From contig NZ_SCML01000054.1 of NCBI RefSeq assembly GCF_005503365.1, positions 1 through 42,213 on the forward strand: a stretch of DNA of 42,213 nucleotides. The letters are read 5' to 3'. Positions 1 to 8,001 of this stretch are shown here, piece by piece. Within the stretch, counting starts at the first letter, position 1, and every line of letters starts with the position of its first letter. The notes under the pieces are model-generated. The model was not told where the DNA came from. It made no database searches and worked only from the letters and a program-made list of their open reading frames with translations. This DNA is from Hydrogenophaga sp. 2FB. GTDB taxonomy: Bacteria > Pseudomonadota > Gammaproteobacteria > Burkholderiales > Burkholderiaceae_C. A program made the position numbers and the translations under genes.

Positions 1-222
1 GCCTGCAGTGTCTTGCGATCCAGCATGCCACCTCCCAACGGCCTGTCATTGCAGACTTCAGCATAGGAGGGCGACGATCTTCAGTCCCCGGAAATCTCCG
101 ATGAACCTTTTTTCTTGCCCGCGGTCCGCACCGCTCGCGGAAAGCCTATCCCTTGGGCCCGTTGTTCGAATGGGCTTCTGCAATCGCGGAGAATCCGCTG
201 CGATACAGAATCAGGGAAAACC
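1..222. other. Intergenic left edge
   Basis: I see no convincing gene here. An open frame continues upstream of the ATG at 223 as far as 115, but those 36 extra residues are Arg/Pro-rich and unlike the TPR protein, so this stretch is read as the upstream region of that gene. No clear promoter or terminator was recognised. Confidence 0.4.
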
Positions 223-1971
223 ATGAACGCCGGCAGCCTCGCCCCCACCCAGCAAATGCAACTGGCCGTGCATTTCCATTCGCACGGCCAGTTCGACAAC
301 GCCCGCACGTTGTACGAAGACGTTCTCAAGCAGTTTCCCAACGACTTCGTGGTGCTCTACCACCTCGGCATGCTGGAGTCCCAGGTCGGTCGCATCGACC
401 ATGCCGCGGACCACTTCGCGCGCGCGGTGCAAGTCGACCCGAGGAACGCCGACGCGCAGAACAACTTCGCGTACACGTTGCGGCAGCTTGGGCGCGATGC
501 GGAGGCCTTGCAGGCCTACACCGAGGCGCAAGCCTTGAAGCCGGACGATGCGGACATTGCGGTCAATCTCGGTCTGTTGCACAAGAACCTGCAGCAATGG
601 CCGCAAGCGCTGGCGGTGTTCGATCGTGCCTTGCAGACCAATCCCCGCCATACCGCGCTGCTGGGCAACCGAGGCAATGTGCTGCAGTTGCTGGGCCGTC
701 ACGAAGAAGCCCTGAGCAGCTATGAGCAGGCGCTGGCGGTCGGGCAGGACAACCCGGTGGTGCTGAGCAACCTCGCCAATGTGCTGAACGAACTCGGGCG
801 CTACGAAGAAGCCTTTGCCTACACCGAGCGCGCCACACGCGCCCACCCCCGGCATGCCCAGGCATGGGTGGAACGGGGCAGTGCGCTCAAGTTGCTGGAT
901 CGCACGGCCGAGGCCGTGGCCAGTTTCGAGAAAGCGTTGGCACTCGAGCCTGCGCTGGTGCCGGCGCACACCGGCCTGGCGGCCACGGTGCTGAGCGACA
1001 CGCAGGCGGACGCGCCGCGTGTGATCGAAGCCGGGCGCAAGAGCCTGGCGGTGTACCTGCAGGCCACTTACAAGGCGCCCACGCTGCGGCGAACGGGGCT
1101 GTTGCTGAGCACGTCCCGACTCAAGCACGACGTGCAGCAGGCGGCCTGGTTGCAGCAGCATGGCCATGACGTGCCCGGACTGCAGGCTTTCCTGGAGACC
1201 GGCGCGGCGTTGTTGCAGAACCCCGAGCAAGCGGGCATGCTGCGCGCCTCGGGCGCCGAACTGGCGCGCATGCAGGAATTCCTGGGCACGCCCTGGATCC
1301 ACACCATGCCCGCGTCTTTGCCCGACGTGCTCAACCCCGACAACGACTGGCGCGCGCTGGAAGACGCTTACCTGGCTGGAACGCCCGAGATCCTCACCAT
1401 CGACCACTTCCTGGCCGAGCCCGCGCTGCAGGCGTTCCAGACCTTCGCGCACGCCTCGCGGGTGTGGCACGGCGAGTACGCCAACAGCTACCTGGGCGCG
1501 TTCGCCAACCGCGGCTTCAACAGCCCGCTGCACCTGCAACTCGCGCGCGAGCTCAAGCAACGCATGCCGCGTGTGTTCAAGGACTACCTGCTCACGCAGC
1601 TCTGGGGCTTCAAGTACGAGCCGGCGGTCACCAGTGGCATCAACGTGCACGCCGATTTCGCCAAGGTGAACCTCAACTTCTGGATTGCGCCGAGCGAGCA
1701 CAACCTGGACCCCGAGAGCGGCGGCCTCAAGCTGTACGACGTGCCCGCGCCGGCCGACTGGACCTTCGAGCAGTACAACGCCGACAGCGCGCTGATCTAT
1801 GATTTCCTCCAGCGCCACGACGCGAAGTGCGTGACCGTGCCGTACCGCTGCAACCGCGCCGTGCTGTTCAATTCGGCGCTGTTCCATGAGACCGACACCA
1901 TCCGCTTCGTGGACCGCTACGAAACGCGTCGGGTCAACATGACCTACCTCTTCGGTCAGCAGTTGCGCTAA
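223..1971 (+). CDS. TPR-repeat protein with C-terminal 2-oxoglutarate/Fe(II) oxygenase-like domain
   Basis: The product is 582 residues from the ATG at 223, chosen because the TPR homology begins soon after it. About the first 250 residues form roughly seven tetratricopeptide repeats with the usual spacing (LGR-EEAL--YE-AL--P), which suggest a protein-binding scaffold. The C-terminal third looks like a prolyl-4-hydroxylase-type double-stranded beta helix. It has an HxD iron motif (VHADF), a distal His in FNSALFHETD, and an Arg ten residues after that His, suitable for binding 2-oxoglutarate. The iron and cosubstrate residues therefore look intact and activity is likely. TPR/oxygenase fusions of this kind are usually of unknown substrate; hydroxylation of a bound protein or glycan is only a guess. 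The EamA transporter gene starts 3 bases after the stop, so the two may be cotranscribed. Confidence 0.8.
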   Translation: MNAGSLAPTQQMQLAVHFHSHGQFDNARTLYEDVLKQFPNDFVVLYHLGMLESQVGRIDHAADHFARAVQVDPRNADAQNNFAYTLRQLGRDAEALQAYTEAQALKPDDADIAVNLGLLHKNLQQWPQALAVFDRALQTNPRHTALLGNRGNVLQLLGRHEEALSSYEQALAVGQDNPVVLSNLANVLNELGRYEEAFAYTERATRAHPRHAQAWVERGSALKLLDRTAEAVASFEKALALEPALVPAHTGLAATVLSDTQADAPRVIEAGRKSLAVYLQATYKAPTLRRTGLLLSTSRLKHDVQQAAWLQQHGHDVPGLQAFLETGAALLQNPEQAGMLRASGAELARMQEFLGTPWIHTMPASLPDVLNPDNDWRALEDAYLAGTPEILTIDHFLAEPALQAFQTFAHASRVWHGEYANSYLGAFANRGFNSPLHLQLARELKQRMPRVFKDYLLTQLWGFKYEPAVTSGINVHADFAKVNLNFWIAPSEHNLDPESGGLKLYDVPAPADWTFEQYNADSALIYDFLQRHDAKCVTVPYRCNRAVLFNSALFHETDTIRFVDRYETRRVNMTYLFGQQLR

Positions 1972-1974
1972 GAC

Positions 1975-2883
1975 ATGGCGCACGCAACCACCGCCGGCAT
2001 CAGCCGCGCCGCCTTCGCCACCTTGCTGCTCATCGCCTTCATGATGGGCGCCAACCACGTGGCCGCGCGCCTGGCGTTCGACGACGGCGTGAGCGTGGCC
2101 ACCGCGGTGGCCTTTCGCAGCGGTGTCACGGCGCTGGTGGTCGCGCTTATCTTGCTGGCCTACCGCGTGCCGATGCGCTTGCAGGCACGGCATCGCAAGG
2201 CCCTGCCGGGCATCGGCTTGCTGGTGGGCGTGCAGAGCCTGTGCCTGTATGCATCGGTGGCGCGCCTGCCCGTGGCGCTCGCGCTGCTGGCCTTCAACAC
2301 CTACCCGCTGTGGACCGCGCTGTGGGCGCGCCTCGTGTACGGCCAGCGGCCGCAGCCGCGTGTGTTGCGCGCCATGCCGGTGATGCTCGTGGGCCTGGCG
2401 CTGGCGCTCGACGTGTTCGGCGCTGCCTCGGGGCTGGGTGCTTCCGGCCATTGGGCGCGGATCGGCGTGGGTGTGGCGTTCGCGCTGGGGGCCGCGGCCA
2501 CCTTCGGCCTGGCGCTGGTGCTCACGCAGCACGAAACCGAGGGCCTCGATGGCCGGCTGCGCACCGCGACCACGATGGGCATCGTCGCCGTGATGGCGCT
2601 GGTCGCCGCCAGCGCGCAGGGCGGCCTGGTGCTGCCCAGCGCGCCCATCGGCTGGTGGGGCCTGGCCGGTCTTACCTTCCTCTACGGGACGGCCTTCACC
2701 ATCATGTTCACCGTGCTGCCCAAGCTCGGCGTGGTGGGCAACTCCGCGATCATGAACGTCGAACCGATCTTTGCACTGGTGTTGGCCTGGGCCATCCTGG
2801 GCCAGTCCATCGCGCCGGTGCAGGTGGCCGGTGGCCTGGTGGTGGTGGCCACGGTGATGTGGCTGGGTTTGCGCAAGGGTTGA
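1975..2883 (+). CDS. EamA/DMT-family membrane transporter
   Basis: This is a 302-residue, highly hydrophobic protein with about ten predicted membrane spans and two internally similar halves. That is the layout of the drug/metabolite transporter (EamA, RhaT-like) superfamily. It begins ISRAAFATLLLIAFMMGANH, and the second EamA half ends in a glycine-rich helix (VAGGLVVVATVMWLGLRKG). Family members mostly export amino acids, nucleobases or drugs across the inner membrane; the substrate cannot be read from sequence. It lies 3 bases behind the TPR/oxygenase gene and is probably translated from the same transcript. Confidence 0.85.
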   Translation: MAHATTAGISRAAFATLLLIAFMMGANHVAARLAFDDGVSVATAVAFRSGVTALVVALILLAYRVPMRLQARHRKALPGIGLLVGVQSLCLYASVARLPVALALLAFNTYPLWTALWARLVYGQRPQPRVLRAMPVMLVGLALALDVFGAASGLGASGHWARIGVGVAFALGAAATFGLALVLTQHETEGLDGRLRTATTMGIVAVMALVAASAQGGLVLPSAPIGWWGLAGLTFLYGTAFTIMFTVLPKLGVVGNSAIMNVEPIFALVLAWAILGQSIAPVQVAGGLVVVATVMWLGLRKG

Positions 2884-2968
2884 AACCGACACGTCGTTGA
2901 CGGCGCGTGCGCTACATTCGGCCGTGGTGCCGCGCGCGATGCGCGGCTGAATTCTTTGCTTCATCCCC

Positions 2969-4021
2969 ATGCCGTCCAACAAATCCAATTCACCCGTCAC
3001 GCTGCTGGATGTGGCCAAGGCGGTGGGCGTGTCCAGAGCGACGGTGTCGCTCGTGCTGCGCGAGAGCCCGGTGGTGGCGAAGGCCACGCGCGAGCGGGTG
3101 CTGGCCGCGTTCAAGGAGATGGGCTATGTGTACAACCGCAGTGCCGCCAACATGCGCAGCCGCCGCTCGAACACGGTCGCGGTCATCGTCAACGACCTGG
3201 CCAACACGCGGTTTTCGATGCTGGTGCGCAGTATCGAATCAATGCTGAGCCGCCACGGCTTCACGACCTTGCTGGGCAATTCGGACGAGTCGGTCGACAA
3301 GCAGCGCCGCTTCCTGGAGACGGTGCGGCAGTACAACATCGACGGCATCATGATCTGCCCCGCGGACGCGACCTCGGCGGAGGACATGAACCAGATCCTG
3401 TCGTGGAAGATCCCGTGCATCTGCGTGTCGCGCCACGTCAAGGGCGTGGAAGCGGACTATGTGGGCAGCGACAACAAACGCGGCATGGCGCTGGCGACCC
3501 AGCACCTGATTTCGCTCGGCCACAAGCGCATCGCCATGCTCGGTGGGCATGAGCGCTCGTCGATGGGCCGCGAACGCCTGGAGGGCTACCTCTCAGCCTT
3601 GGAGGCGGCGGGCATCAAACGCGATGACCGCCTCATCGCGCCAGCGCGCCAAGGCCATTCGCTGCAGAGCGAGGGCAAGCGGCTTGTCGCGGCGCAGCTG
3701 CGCATGAAGAACCCACCGACCGCCGCCGTCTGCCACAACGACGCCGTGGCGTTCGGGGTCATCATGGGACTGCGCTCGCTCAACCTGGAGGCCGGGCGGG
3801 ATTTCGGCGTGGTGGGCTTTGACGACGTGCCCGAAGCCGCGTTGTGGGAGCCGACCCTGACCACCGTGGGCTCGCAACTGGAGCAGGTGGGCCAGTGGGC
3901 GGCGGAGCTGATGATCAGCCGCATGAACGACCCGGTGCGCCTGCCCACCCGCATCGAGGTGACCCCGACGCTGGTGGTGCGCGAGAGTTGCGGGTCAGGG
4001 CAGCGCCGCCCTCAGACCTGA
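2969..4021 (+). CDS. LacI-family transcriptional regulator
   Basis: The product is 350 residues. An N-terminal LacI helix-turn-helix (VTLLDVAKAVGVSRATVSLVL, about residues 10-30) and hinge (about 50-65) are followed by a periplasmic-binding-protein-like effector domain with typical family segments (VAVIVNDLANTRFS, DGIMICPADATS, RIAMLGG, VVGFDD). It most likely acts as a ligand-responsive repressor. The gene converges on the aldo/keto reductase gene, overlapping it by 10 bases at the 3' end. Catabolic genes facing a LacI gene are often its targets. The two palindromes with a central CG at 6383-6404 and 7461-7482 have the symmetry LacI proteins prefer, so I infer that this protein controls the 4012-7437 cluster. 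No such palindrome precedes its own gene. Confidence 0.9.
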   Translation: MPSNKSNSPVTLLDVAKAVGVSRATVSLVLRESPVVAKATRERVLAAFKEMGYVYNRSAANMRSRRSNTVAVIVNDLANTRFSMLVRSIESMLSRHGFTTLLGNSDESVDKQRRFLETVRQYNIDGIMICPADATSAEDMNQILSWKIPCICVSRHVKGVEADYVGSDNKRGMALATQHLISLGHKRIAMLGGHERSSMGRERLEGYLSALEAAGIKRDDRLIAPARQGHSLQSEGKRLVAAQLRMKNPPTAAVCHNDAVAFGVIMGLRSLNLEAGRDFGVVGFDDVPEAALWEPTLTTVGSQLEQVGQWAAELMISRMNDPVRLPTRIEVTPTLVVRESCGSGQRRPQT

Positions 4022-4878
4022 GCCAGTGGCATCGCGGAGGGTGCCGCGTCCCACTGCGGCGAGAAGGGCGGGTTCACCTGCCTGCCATCGCTTCTGCGCA
4101 GCGCCGACACACGGGCCATCTCGTCGTCGCTGAGCGCGAAGTCGAACACCGCGAAGTTCTCCGCGATGCGCGCGGGGTTGGTCGAACGCGGGATGGCGCA
4201 GACCTGTGCTTGCTGGATGTTCCAGCGCAGCAGCACCTGGCTTTCCGTCTTGCCGTGGCGCTTGGCGATGGCCGTCAAAGCGTCGGACCGGATGTTGCCG
4301 CCACGCCCCAGAGGCGAGAACGAGATGAAGGCGGCCCCGGTGCTGCGCACCGCCGCCAGCACCGCGTCCTGATCGAGCAGCGGGTGGTACTCGCACTGGT
4401 TGGCGACGATGGGTGCGCTGCACAGTTCTGAGGCACGCAGGAACATCGCGGCCGGGAAGTTGGCCACGCCCACATGGCGCGCCAGGCCCTGGGCGCGCGC
4501 CGAGGCGAGGGCGCGCATGGTCTCTGCCAGCGGGATGTCGTCGTTCGGCCAATGCACCAGCAGCAGGTCGATGCAGTCCAGCCCCAGGCGCTCCAGGCTG
4601 GCTTGTGCGGAGCGCTGCAGGGCGCCGTCGCGCAGCTCTTCCCGCCACACCTTGGTGGTGACGAACACGTCCTTGCGGGGGACTTTGCTGTGCAGGATCG
4701 CGTGGCCCACGTCGGGCTCGTTGCCCGAGCGCGATGAGGTGTCGAAATGCCGGTAGCCGACCGACAGGGCGTGCGAGACGAGGTCGCGGCAAAGTTGCCC
4801 CGTCATGGGTGAGGTGCCGAAACCCAGAGCGGGAATGTCCGCGCCCCTGGCGTGGACGCAGGTGGTCATGGTGTGCAT
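4012..4878 (-). CDS. Aldo/keto reductase-like protein lacking the catalytic tyrosine
   Basis: This 288-residue protein resembles the 2,5-diketogluconate reductase branch of the aldo/keto reductases, which are NAD(P)H-dependent TIM barrels. Conserved parts include ADIPALGFGTSPMTG near the N-terminus, FDTS (catalytic Asp), TTKVW (Lys), LLLVHWP (His), NQCEYHPLL and a C-terminal IPRSTNPARIAENF cofactor motif. The usual catalytic Tyr (in Y-G/D-N-E) is replaced by Ser: the codons read HFDTSSRSGNE. Either activity is altered or another residue acts as the acid. This is the last gene of the minus-strand FAH/Bug/VOC cluster, 10 bases after the VOC gene, so it is probably cotranscribed. The substrate is unknown. 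Confidence 0.85.
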   Translation of the reverse strand: MHTMTTCVHARGADIPALGFGTSPMTGQLCRDLVSHALSVGYRHFDTSSRSGNEPDVGHAILHSKVPRKDVFVTTKVWREELRDGALQRSAQASLERLGLDCIDLLLVHWPNDDIPLAETMRALASARAQGLARHVGVANFPAAMFLRASELCSAPIVANQCEYHPLLDQDAVLAAVRSTGAAFISFSPLGRGGNIRSDALTAIAKRHGKTESQVLLRWNIQQAQVCAIPRSTNPARIAENFAVFDFALSDDEMARVSALRRSDGRQVNPPFSPQWDAAPSAMPLAQV

Positions 4879-4888
4879 GGGGCGCCGC

Positions 4889-5338
4889 TCAGAACCAGAA
4901 GTCCGTGTCCTTCATGGACAACCAGGGCTCGCAAGGCGTCTGCCGTTCCATGCTGACGAATTCGACTTTCATCGCATCGGGCGTGCCGAACAAGGCCGTC
5001 ATGCCGTCGCGCGGCGGGCGGATCAGCGGCACGCCTTTGTCGATCAGGTCATGGCAGGCGTCGTAGATGTTGTCGACGCGGTAGGCGAGGTGCCCCGCGG
5101 TGGACGCGTGTTGTTCGCGCAGCTTCTCGTCCTTGAAGTACAGCAGCTCCACGGTGGGGGCGAAGGTGGCGGAGTTCGCGGACTCGACATCACCATCGGC
5201 GGCGAGAAAGACCAGCGTGAACCCGCCCAGTGGCTCGCGCTCCATGCGCCGCACTTCGACCATGCCCATCACGTCCTGGTAGAAGGCCAGGGAACGATCG
5301 AGATCTTTGACTTTGATGAGGGTGTGCATGTACTTCAT
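4889..5338 (-). CDS. VOC-family (glyoxalase/lactoylglutathione lyase-like) protein
   Basis: The product is 149 residues from the ATG at 5338, with the two beta-alpha-beta-beta-beta modules of the vicinal-oxygen-chelate fold. It begins MHTLIKVKDLDRSLAFYQDV. Candidate metal ligands are the N-terminal His5, Glu64 in TVELLYF, His83 in AGHLAYRVDN and Glu126 in MKVEFVSM, the H-E-H-E pattern of glyoxalase I. Glyoxalase I isomerises hemithioacetals; relatives include dioxygenases and epimerases. Within a cluster containing an FAH hydrolase, a role in an acid or aromatic degradation pathway is as plausible as methylglyoxal detoxification. It lies between the Bug gene (50 bases upstream) and the aldo/keto reductase gene. 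Confidence 0.85.
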   Translation of the reverse strand: MKYMHTLIKVKDLDRSLAFYQDVMGMVEVRRMEREPLGGFTLVFLAADGDVESANSATFAPTVELLYFKDEKLREQHASTAGHLAYRVDNIYDACHDLIDKGVPLIRPPRDGMTALFGTPDAMKVEFVSMERQTPCEPWLSMKDTDFWF

Positions 5339-5388
5339 GGGATGTTCTTTGCCTTGGTAACGTGGTTCATAAAAAGAGGACGGGACGA

Positions 5389-6363
5389 TCAGTCGGCCTT
5401 GATGTCGGCGGCCTTGACGACCTTGCCCCAGCGGGCGTAGTCGTCGGTGATCAACTGGGCGAAGGTTTCGGTGCTCTGTACCTTGATGAGCTGTGCGCCG
5501 CTGCCGAGCACGAAGGTCTTGAAGGCGTCGCTGGTGATGGCCGTGTCGAGCGCCGACTTCAATTGCTTGACCACGGCGGGTGGCGTGCCGGCGGGGGCGA
5601 ACACGCCCATCCAGCCGTACAGCACGTAGTTCGGAACGCCCGATTCGACGGCGGTCGGAATGTCGGGCGCGTTCTCGACGCGTTGCGGTCCGGTGGTGGC
5701 CAGTGCGCGCAGCTGGCCGTTCTTGATCATGGGCATCAGTTGCACGACGGCGTCGATCATCACGTCCACCCGCCCGCCCAGCAGGTCTTGCAAGGCCGGC
5801 GCGCCGCCCTTGTACGGGATGTGTGCCATGTCCAGCCCCAGGCTGGTTTTCATGAGCTCCATCGCCACGTGGTTGATGCTGCCGCTGCCAGACGATGCGT
5901 AGTTGAGCTTGCCGGGGTTGGCCTTGGAGTAGGCGACCAGTTCGGCGATGGTCTTCACCGGCAGGCTCGGGCGCACCACCAGCACCATGGGGTTCTGCGA
6001 GATGACGCCCACCGGCGTCAGGTCCTTCATCGGGTCGATCGTGAGCTTGGTGTACGTGTGCGGGTTGATCACGATCGGGCTCAGCTGGGCGAGCAGCAAG
6101 GTGTGCCCATCGGCGTTCGACTTGGCCGCGTAGGCTGTGCCGATGTTGCCGCCCGCGCCGGGCCGGTTGTCGATCACCACCGTCTGGCCGAGTGACGTGC
6201 CCATGCTGCGGCCGATGATCCGGCCCATGGCATCGGCCGCGCCGCCGGCGGGGTAGGGCACCACCAGGGTGATGGGTTGGTGGGGGTACGCCGCCTGGGC
6301 CAGCGCCCACTGCGCCAGGGTCCACAGCAGCGCAAAGAGGCCGAGCTTTCTCAAGATGTTCAT
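5389..6363 (-). CDS. Bug-family (tripartite tricarboxylate transporter) periplasmic binding protein
   Basis: The product is 324 residues with a Sec signal peptide (hydrophobic LGLFALLWTLAQWALAQAA, cleavage near residue 23). The typical Bug features follow: YPHQPITLVVPYPAGGAADAM, VIDNRPGAGGNIGT, and the central SGSINH and HIPYKGGAPALQDLLGG motifs. These proteins capture carboxylic acids in the periplasm. Most Bug genes in Burkholderiales are orphans without membrane partners beside them, as here; the TctAB pair at 11.4-13.4 kb belongs to a different binding protein. It has its own promoter and palindrome at 6383-6411, so it can be expressed separately from the FAH gene. The ligand is probably the acid degraded by this cluster. 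Confidence 0.9.
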   Translation of the reverse strand: MNILRKLGLFALLWTLAQWALAQAAYPHQPITLVVPYPAGGAADAMGRIIGRSMGTSLGQTVVIDNRPGAGGNIGTAYAAKSNADGHTLLLAQLSPIVINPHTYTKLTIDPMKDLTPVGVISQNPMVLVVRPSLPVKTIAELVAYSKANPGKLNYASSGSGSINHVAMELMKTSLGLDMAHIPYKGGAPALQDLLGGRVDVMIDAVVQLMPMIKNGQLRALATTGPQRVENAPDIPTAVESGVPNYVLYGWMGVFAPAGTPPAVVKQLKSALDTAITSDAFKTFVLGSGAQLIKVQSTETFAQLITDDYARWGKVVKAADIKAD

Positions 6364-6382
6364 GCTTGTCTCCTAGGTGTTT

Positions 6383-6411
6383 GAATATGGATCGATCTAA
6401 ATTCAAGTCAA
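6383..6411 (-). promoter_or_regulatory. Promoter plus imperfect palindromic operator upstream of the Bug gene
   Basis: On the minus strand a -35 TTGACT (6411-6406) is followed after 16 bases by a -10 CATATT (6389-6384). A 22-bp imperfect palindrome centred on GATCGATC covers 6383-6404, fills the spacer and includes the -10. It is a variant of the perfect palindrome before the FAH gene, so one regulator probably binds both. The right edge overlaps the FAH stop codon. Confidence 0.6.
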
Positions 6412-7437
6412 AAAAAGTCCGGCCGGCGTTTGTTCCGGCGATTCTCTCCCGTTGTCGCGGTGCGCGGTGTTCCCCGCGATGCGGTTGCGCAAAATGCCCA
6501 GCGAACCGACCTCGCATTCGACGACGTCGCCCGGCTGGATCCAGCGATCGATTTCCATGCCGCTGCCATCGCCCAGCGTGCCCGAGGCGAAGAACTCGCC
6601 GGGGCGCAGCGTCTCGTCGCGGCTGGCATAGGCCAGCAGTTCCTCGAAGCTGAACAGCATGTCCGCGGTGGTGGCCGTGGCCCGCAGTTCACCGTTGACC
6701 CGCACCTGCGCCTGCAGCGACTGCACATCGGCGATCTCGTCGGTGGTGACGATCCAGGGCCCCATGGCGTTGGCGGTGTCGAAGCTCTTGCCCTTGCTCG
6801 GCCCCAGCTTCAATTCCATGTCGCGCAGCACCTGTTCGCGTGCGGAGTAGTCGTTGAAGACGGTGTAGCCGAAGATGTGCGCGCGGGCGTGGCGCGCGTC
6901 CAGGTTGCGGCCGCCGCGGCCAACCACCATGCCGACTTCCAGCTCGTAGTCCAGCAGGCCGGAGTAGGCGGGGCATTCGATCTCGGCGTCCGGCCCGACG
7001 ACGTTGAAGCGGTTGGTGAAATAGAACGCCGGTTGCTGGTAGTACAGCGGGTCCAGTTGCAACACGGGCGGCGCGGCTTCGGTGTTGCCGGCCGCCTTGC
7101 GCCGCATTTCCGCCACCCGGGTGCGCGACTGCAGCATGTGTTTCTCATAGACGGAAAAGCAGCGGATCTGGCGCGGCTCGGGCAGTGGAGCCCGCAGCTG
7201 GATGCTGTCCAGCGGCAACGTCGGCAGGCCTTGGCCCGTAGCCTGGGTTTGCAGTTCGCGGGCGAGGTCCAGGCCTGGTTCACCGGCGGCAATCAGGTCC
7301 TGCATGGACCGCAAGAGGGGCGAAGCGTGTGCGTGAAGGCGTTCGTGGGTGGATTGCAGGTCCAGCACGGTCTGTTGCAGGGGATCGACGATCCCGATCC
7401 GGGCCGTGGAAGCATGCTGGAAAGTGCAAAGTTTCAT
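6403..7437 (-). CDS. Fumarylacetoacetate hydrolase (FAH) family protein
   Basis: This 344-residue protein has an N-terminal arm and a C-terminal FAH catalytic fold. Landmarks are the acidic metal-site segment LLDYELEVGMVVGRGGRNL, the loop NDYSAREQVLRDMELKLGPS, GKSFDTANAMGPWIVT, and the closing FFASGTLGDGSGME and PGDVVECEVGSLG. Family members cleave C-C bonds of beta-diketones or hydrate or decarboxylate 2-oxo acids with Mg2+, in aromatic, homoprotocatechuate or sugar-acid breakdown. Length and motifs fit the 2-keto-3-deoxy-acid/FAH-like group, but the substrate cannot be fixed. It is the first gene of the cluster, with a strong palindrome-containing promoter directly upstream. Confidence 0.85.
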   Translation of the reverse strand: MKLCTFQHASTARIGIVDPLQQTVLDLQSTHERLHAHASPLLRSMQDLIAAGEPGLDLARELQTQATGQGLPTLPLDSIQLRAPLPEPRQIRCFSVYEKHMLQSRTRVAEMRRKAAGNTEAAPPVLQLDPLYYQQPAFYFTNRFNVVGPDAEIECPAYSGLLDYELEVGMVVGRGGRNLDARHARAHIFGYTVFNDYSAREQVLRDMELKLGPSKGKSFDTANAMGPWIVTTDEIADVQSLQAQVRVNGELRATATTADMLFSFEELLAYASRDETLRPGEFFASGTLGDGSGMEIDRWIQPGDVVECEVGSLGILRNRIAGNTAHRDNGRESPEQTPAGLFLT

Positions 7438-7453
7438 CGATCACCTTTAGAAA

Positions 7454-7490
7454 TTGACGCAAATTTAGATCGATCTAAATTTTGTGTCAA
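7454..7490 (-). promoter_or_regulatory. Promoter with perfect 22-bp palindromic operator upstream of the FAH gene
   Basis: Positions 7461-7482 form a perfect 22-bp palindrome (half-site AAATTTAGATC). On the minus strand a consensus -35 TTGACA (7490-7485) is followed after 17 bases by -10 TAAATT (7467-7462), so the palindrome fills the spacer and covers the -10, as a repressor operator should. Short TTGAC/GTCAA arms extend the symmetry outward. The even symmetry with a central CG is characteristic of LacI-family operators. The region is markedly AT-rich compared with its surroundings. Confidence 0.7.
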
Positions 7491-7539
7491 GAGGGAATTC
7501 GATGGATGGCATGTCGCCTCGGAGCGGACCGGCCGTTGT

Positions 7540-8001
7540 TCAGTCGGGGTCGTCGAGCGACGCGCTCCAGCGCTCGTTCCACTCGCCGCGCGGTGGTGCA
7601 TCGCGCAGGTCTTCGATCTGGCGGCGGTCGCGCTTGGTGGGGCGCCCCATGGGCTGGCTGTGGGCGGGCTCGGGGGCCAGGCGGCGTTGTTCGGCGGCCT
7701 CGGCGCGCTGCTTTTTCGATGCCTCGGTTTCCTCGTAGAGCAACACGGCCACGGGCGCGGGGCCTCGCACGCCGCTCAAGCCGCGCACGACGATCGTGCG
7801 CGGCGTGTCCTGGTGCATGCGCAATTCGAGCGTGTCGCCCACCTTGACCTCCCGCGAAGGCTTCACCGGCAGGCCGTTGAGGCGCACATGGCCCTTGTCG
7901 ATGGCCTCGGTGCTGAGGCCGCGGGTTTTGTAGAAGCGCGCCGCCCAGAGCCATTTGTCGAGGCGGACCTTGCTGTCGTTGCGGTCGGGTTGGGGTTTCA
8001 T
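7540..8001 (-). CDS. hslR: S4-domain RNA-binding protein, Hsp15-like
   Basis: The product is 153 residues with an S4 RNA-binding domain at residues 12-60 (VRLDKWLWAARFYKTR, GHVRLNG, VKVGDTLEL) and a charged C-terminal tail rich in Arg, Lys and Glu. This is the layout of Hsp15, a heat-shock protein that recycles 50S subunits carrying a stalled nascent chain. Its ATG overlaps the histidine kinase stop codon (ATGA), so it is translationally coupled to tctD-tctE. That is an unusual partner for a ribosome-rescue gene and may simply reflect read-through. Confidence 0.85.
   Translation of the reverse strand: MKPQPDRNDSKVRLDKWLWAARFYKTRGLSTEAIDKGHVRLNGLPVKPSREVKVGDTLELRMHQDTPRTIVVRGLSGVRGPAPVAVLLYEETEASKKQRAEAAEQRRLAPEPAHSQPMGRPTKRDRRQIEDLRDAPPRGEWNERWSASLDDPD

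Noticed and set aside
2895..2920. Possible sigma-70 promoter TTGACG/TACATT before the LacI gene
   Set aside because: The spacer is only 10 bp, far too short for RNA polymerase.
211..3114. Long minus-strand open frame (967 codons) antisense to the TPR, EamA and LacI genes
   Set aside because: It is low in hydrophobic order, rich in His, Gln, Arg and Gly, and opposite three well-supported genes; a GC-rich shadow frame.
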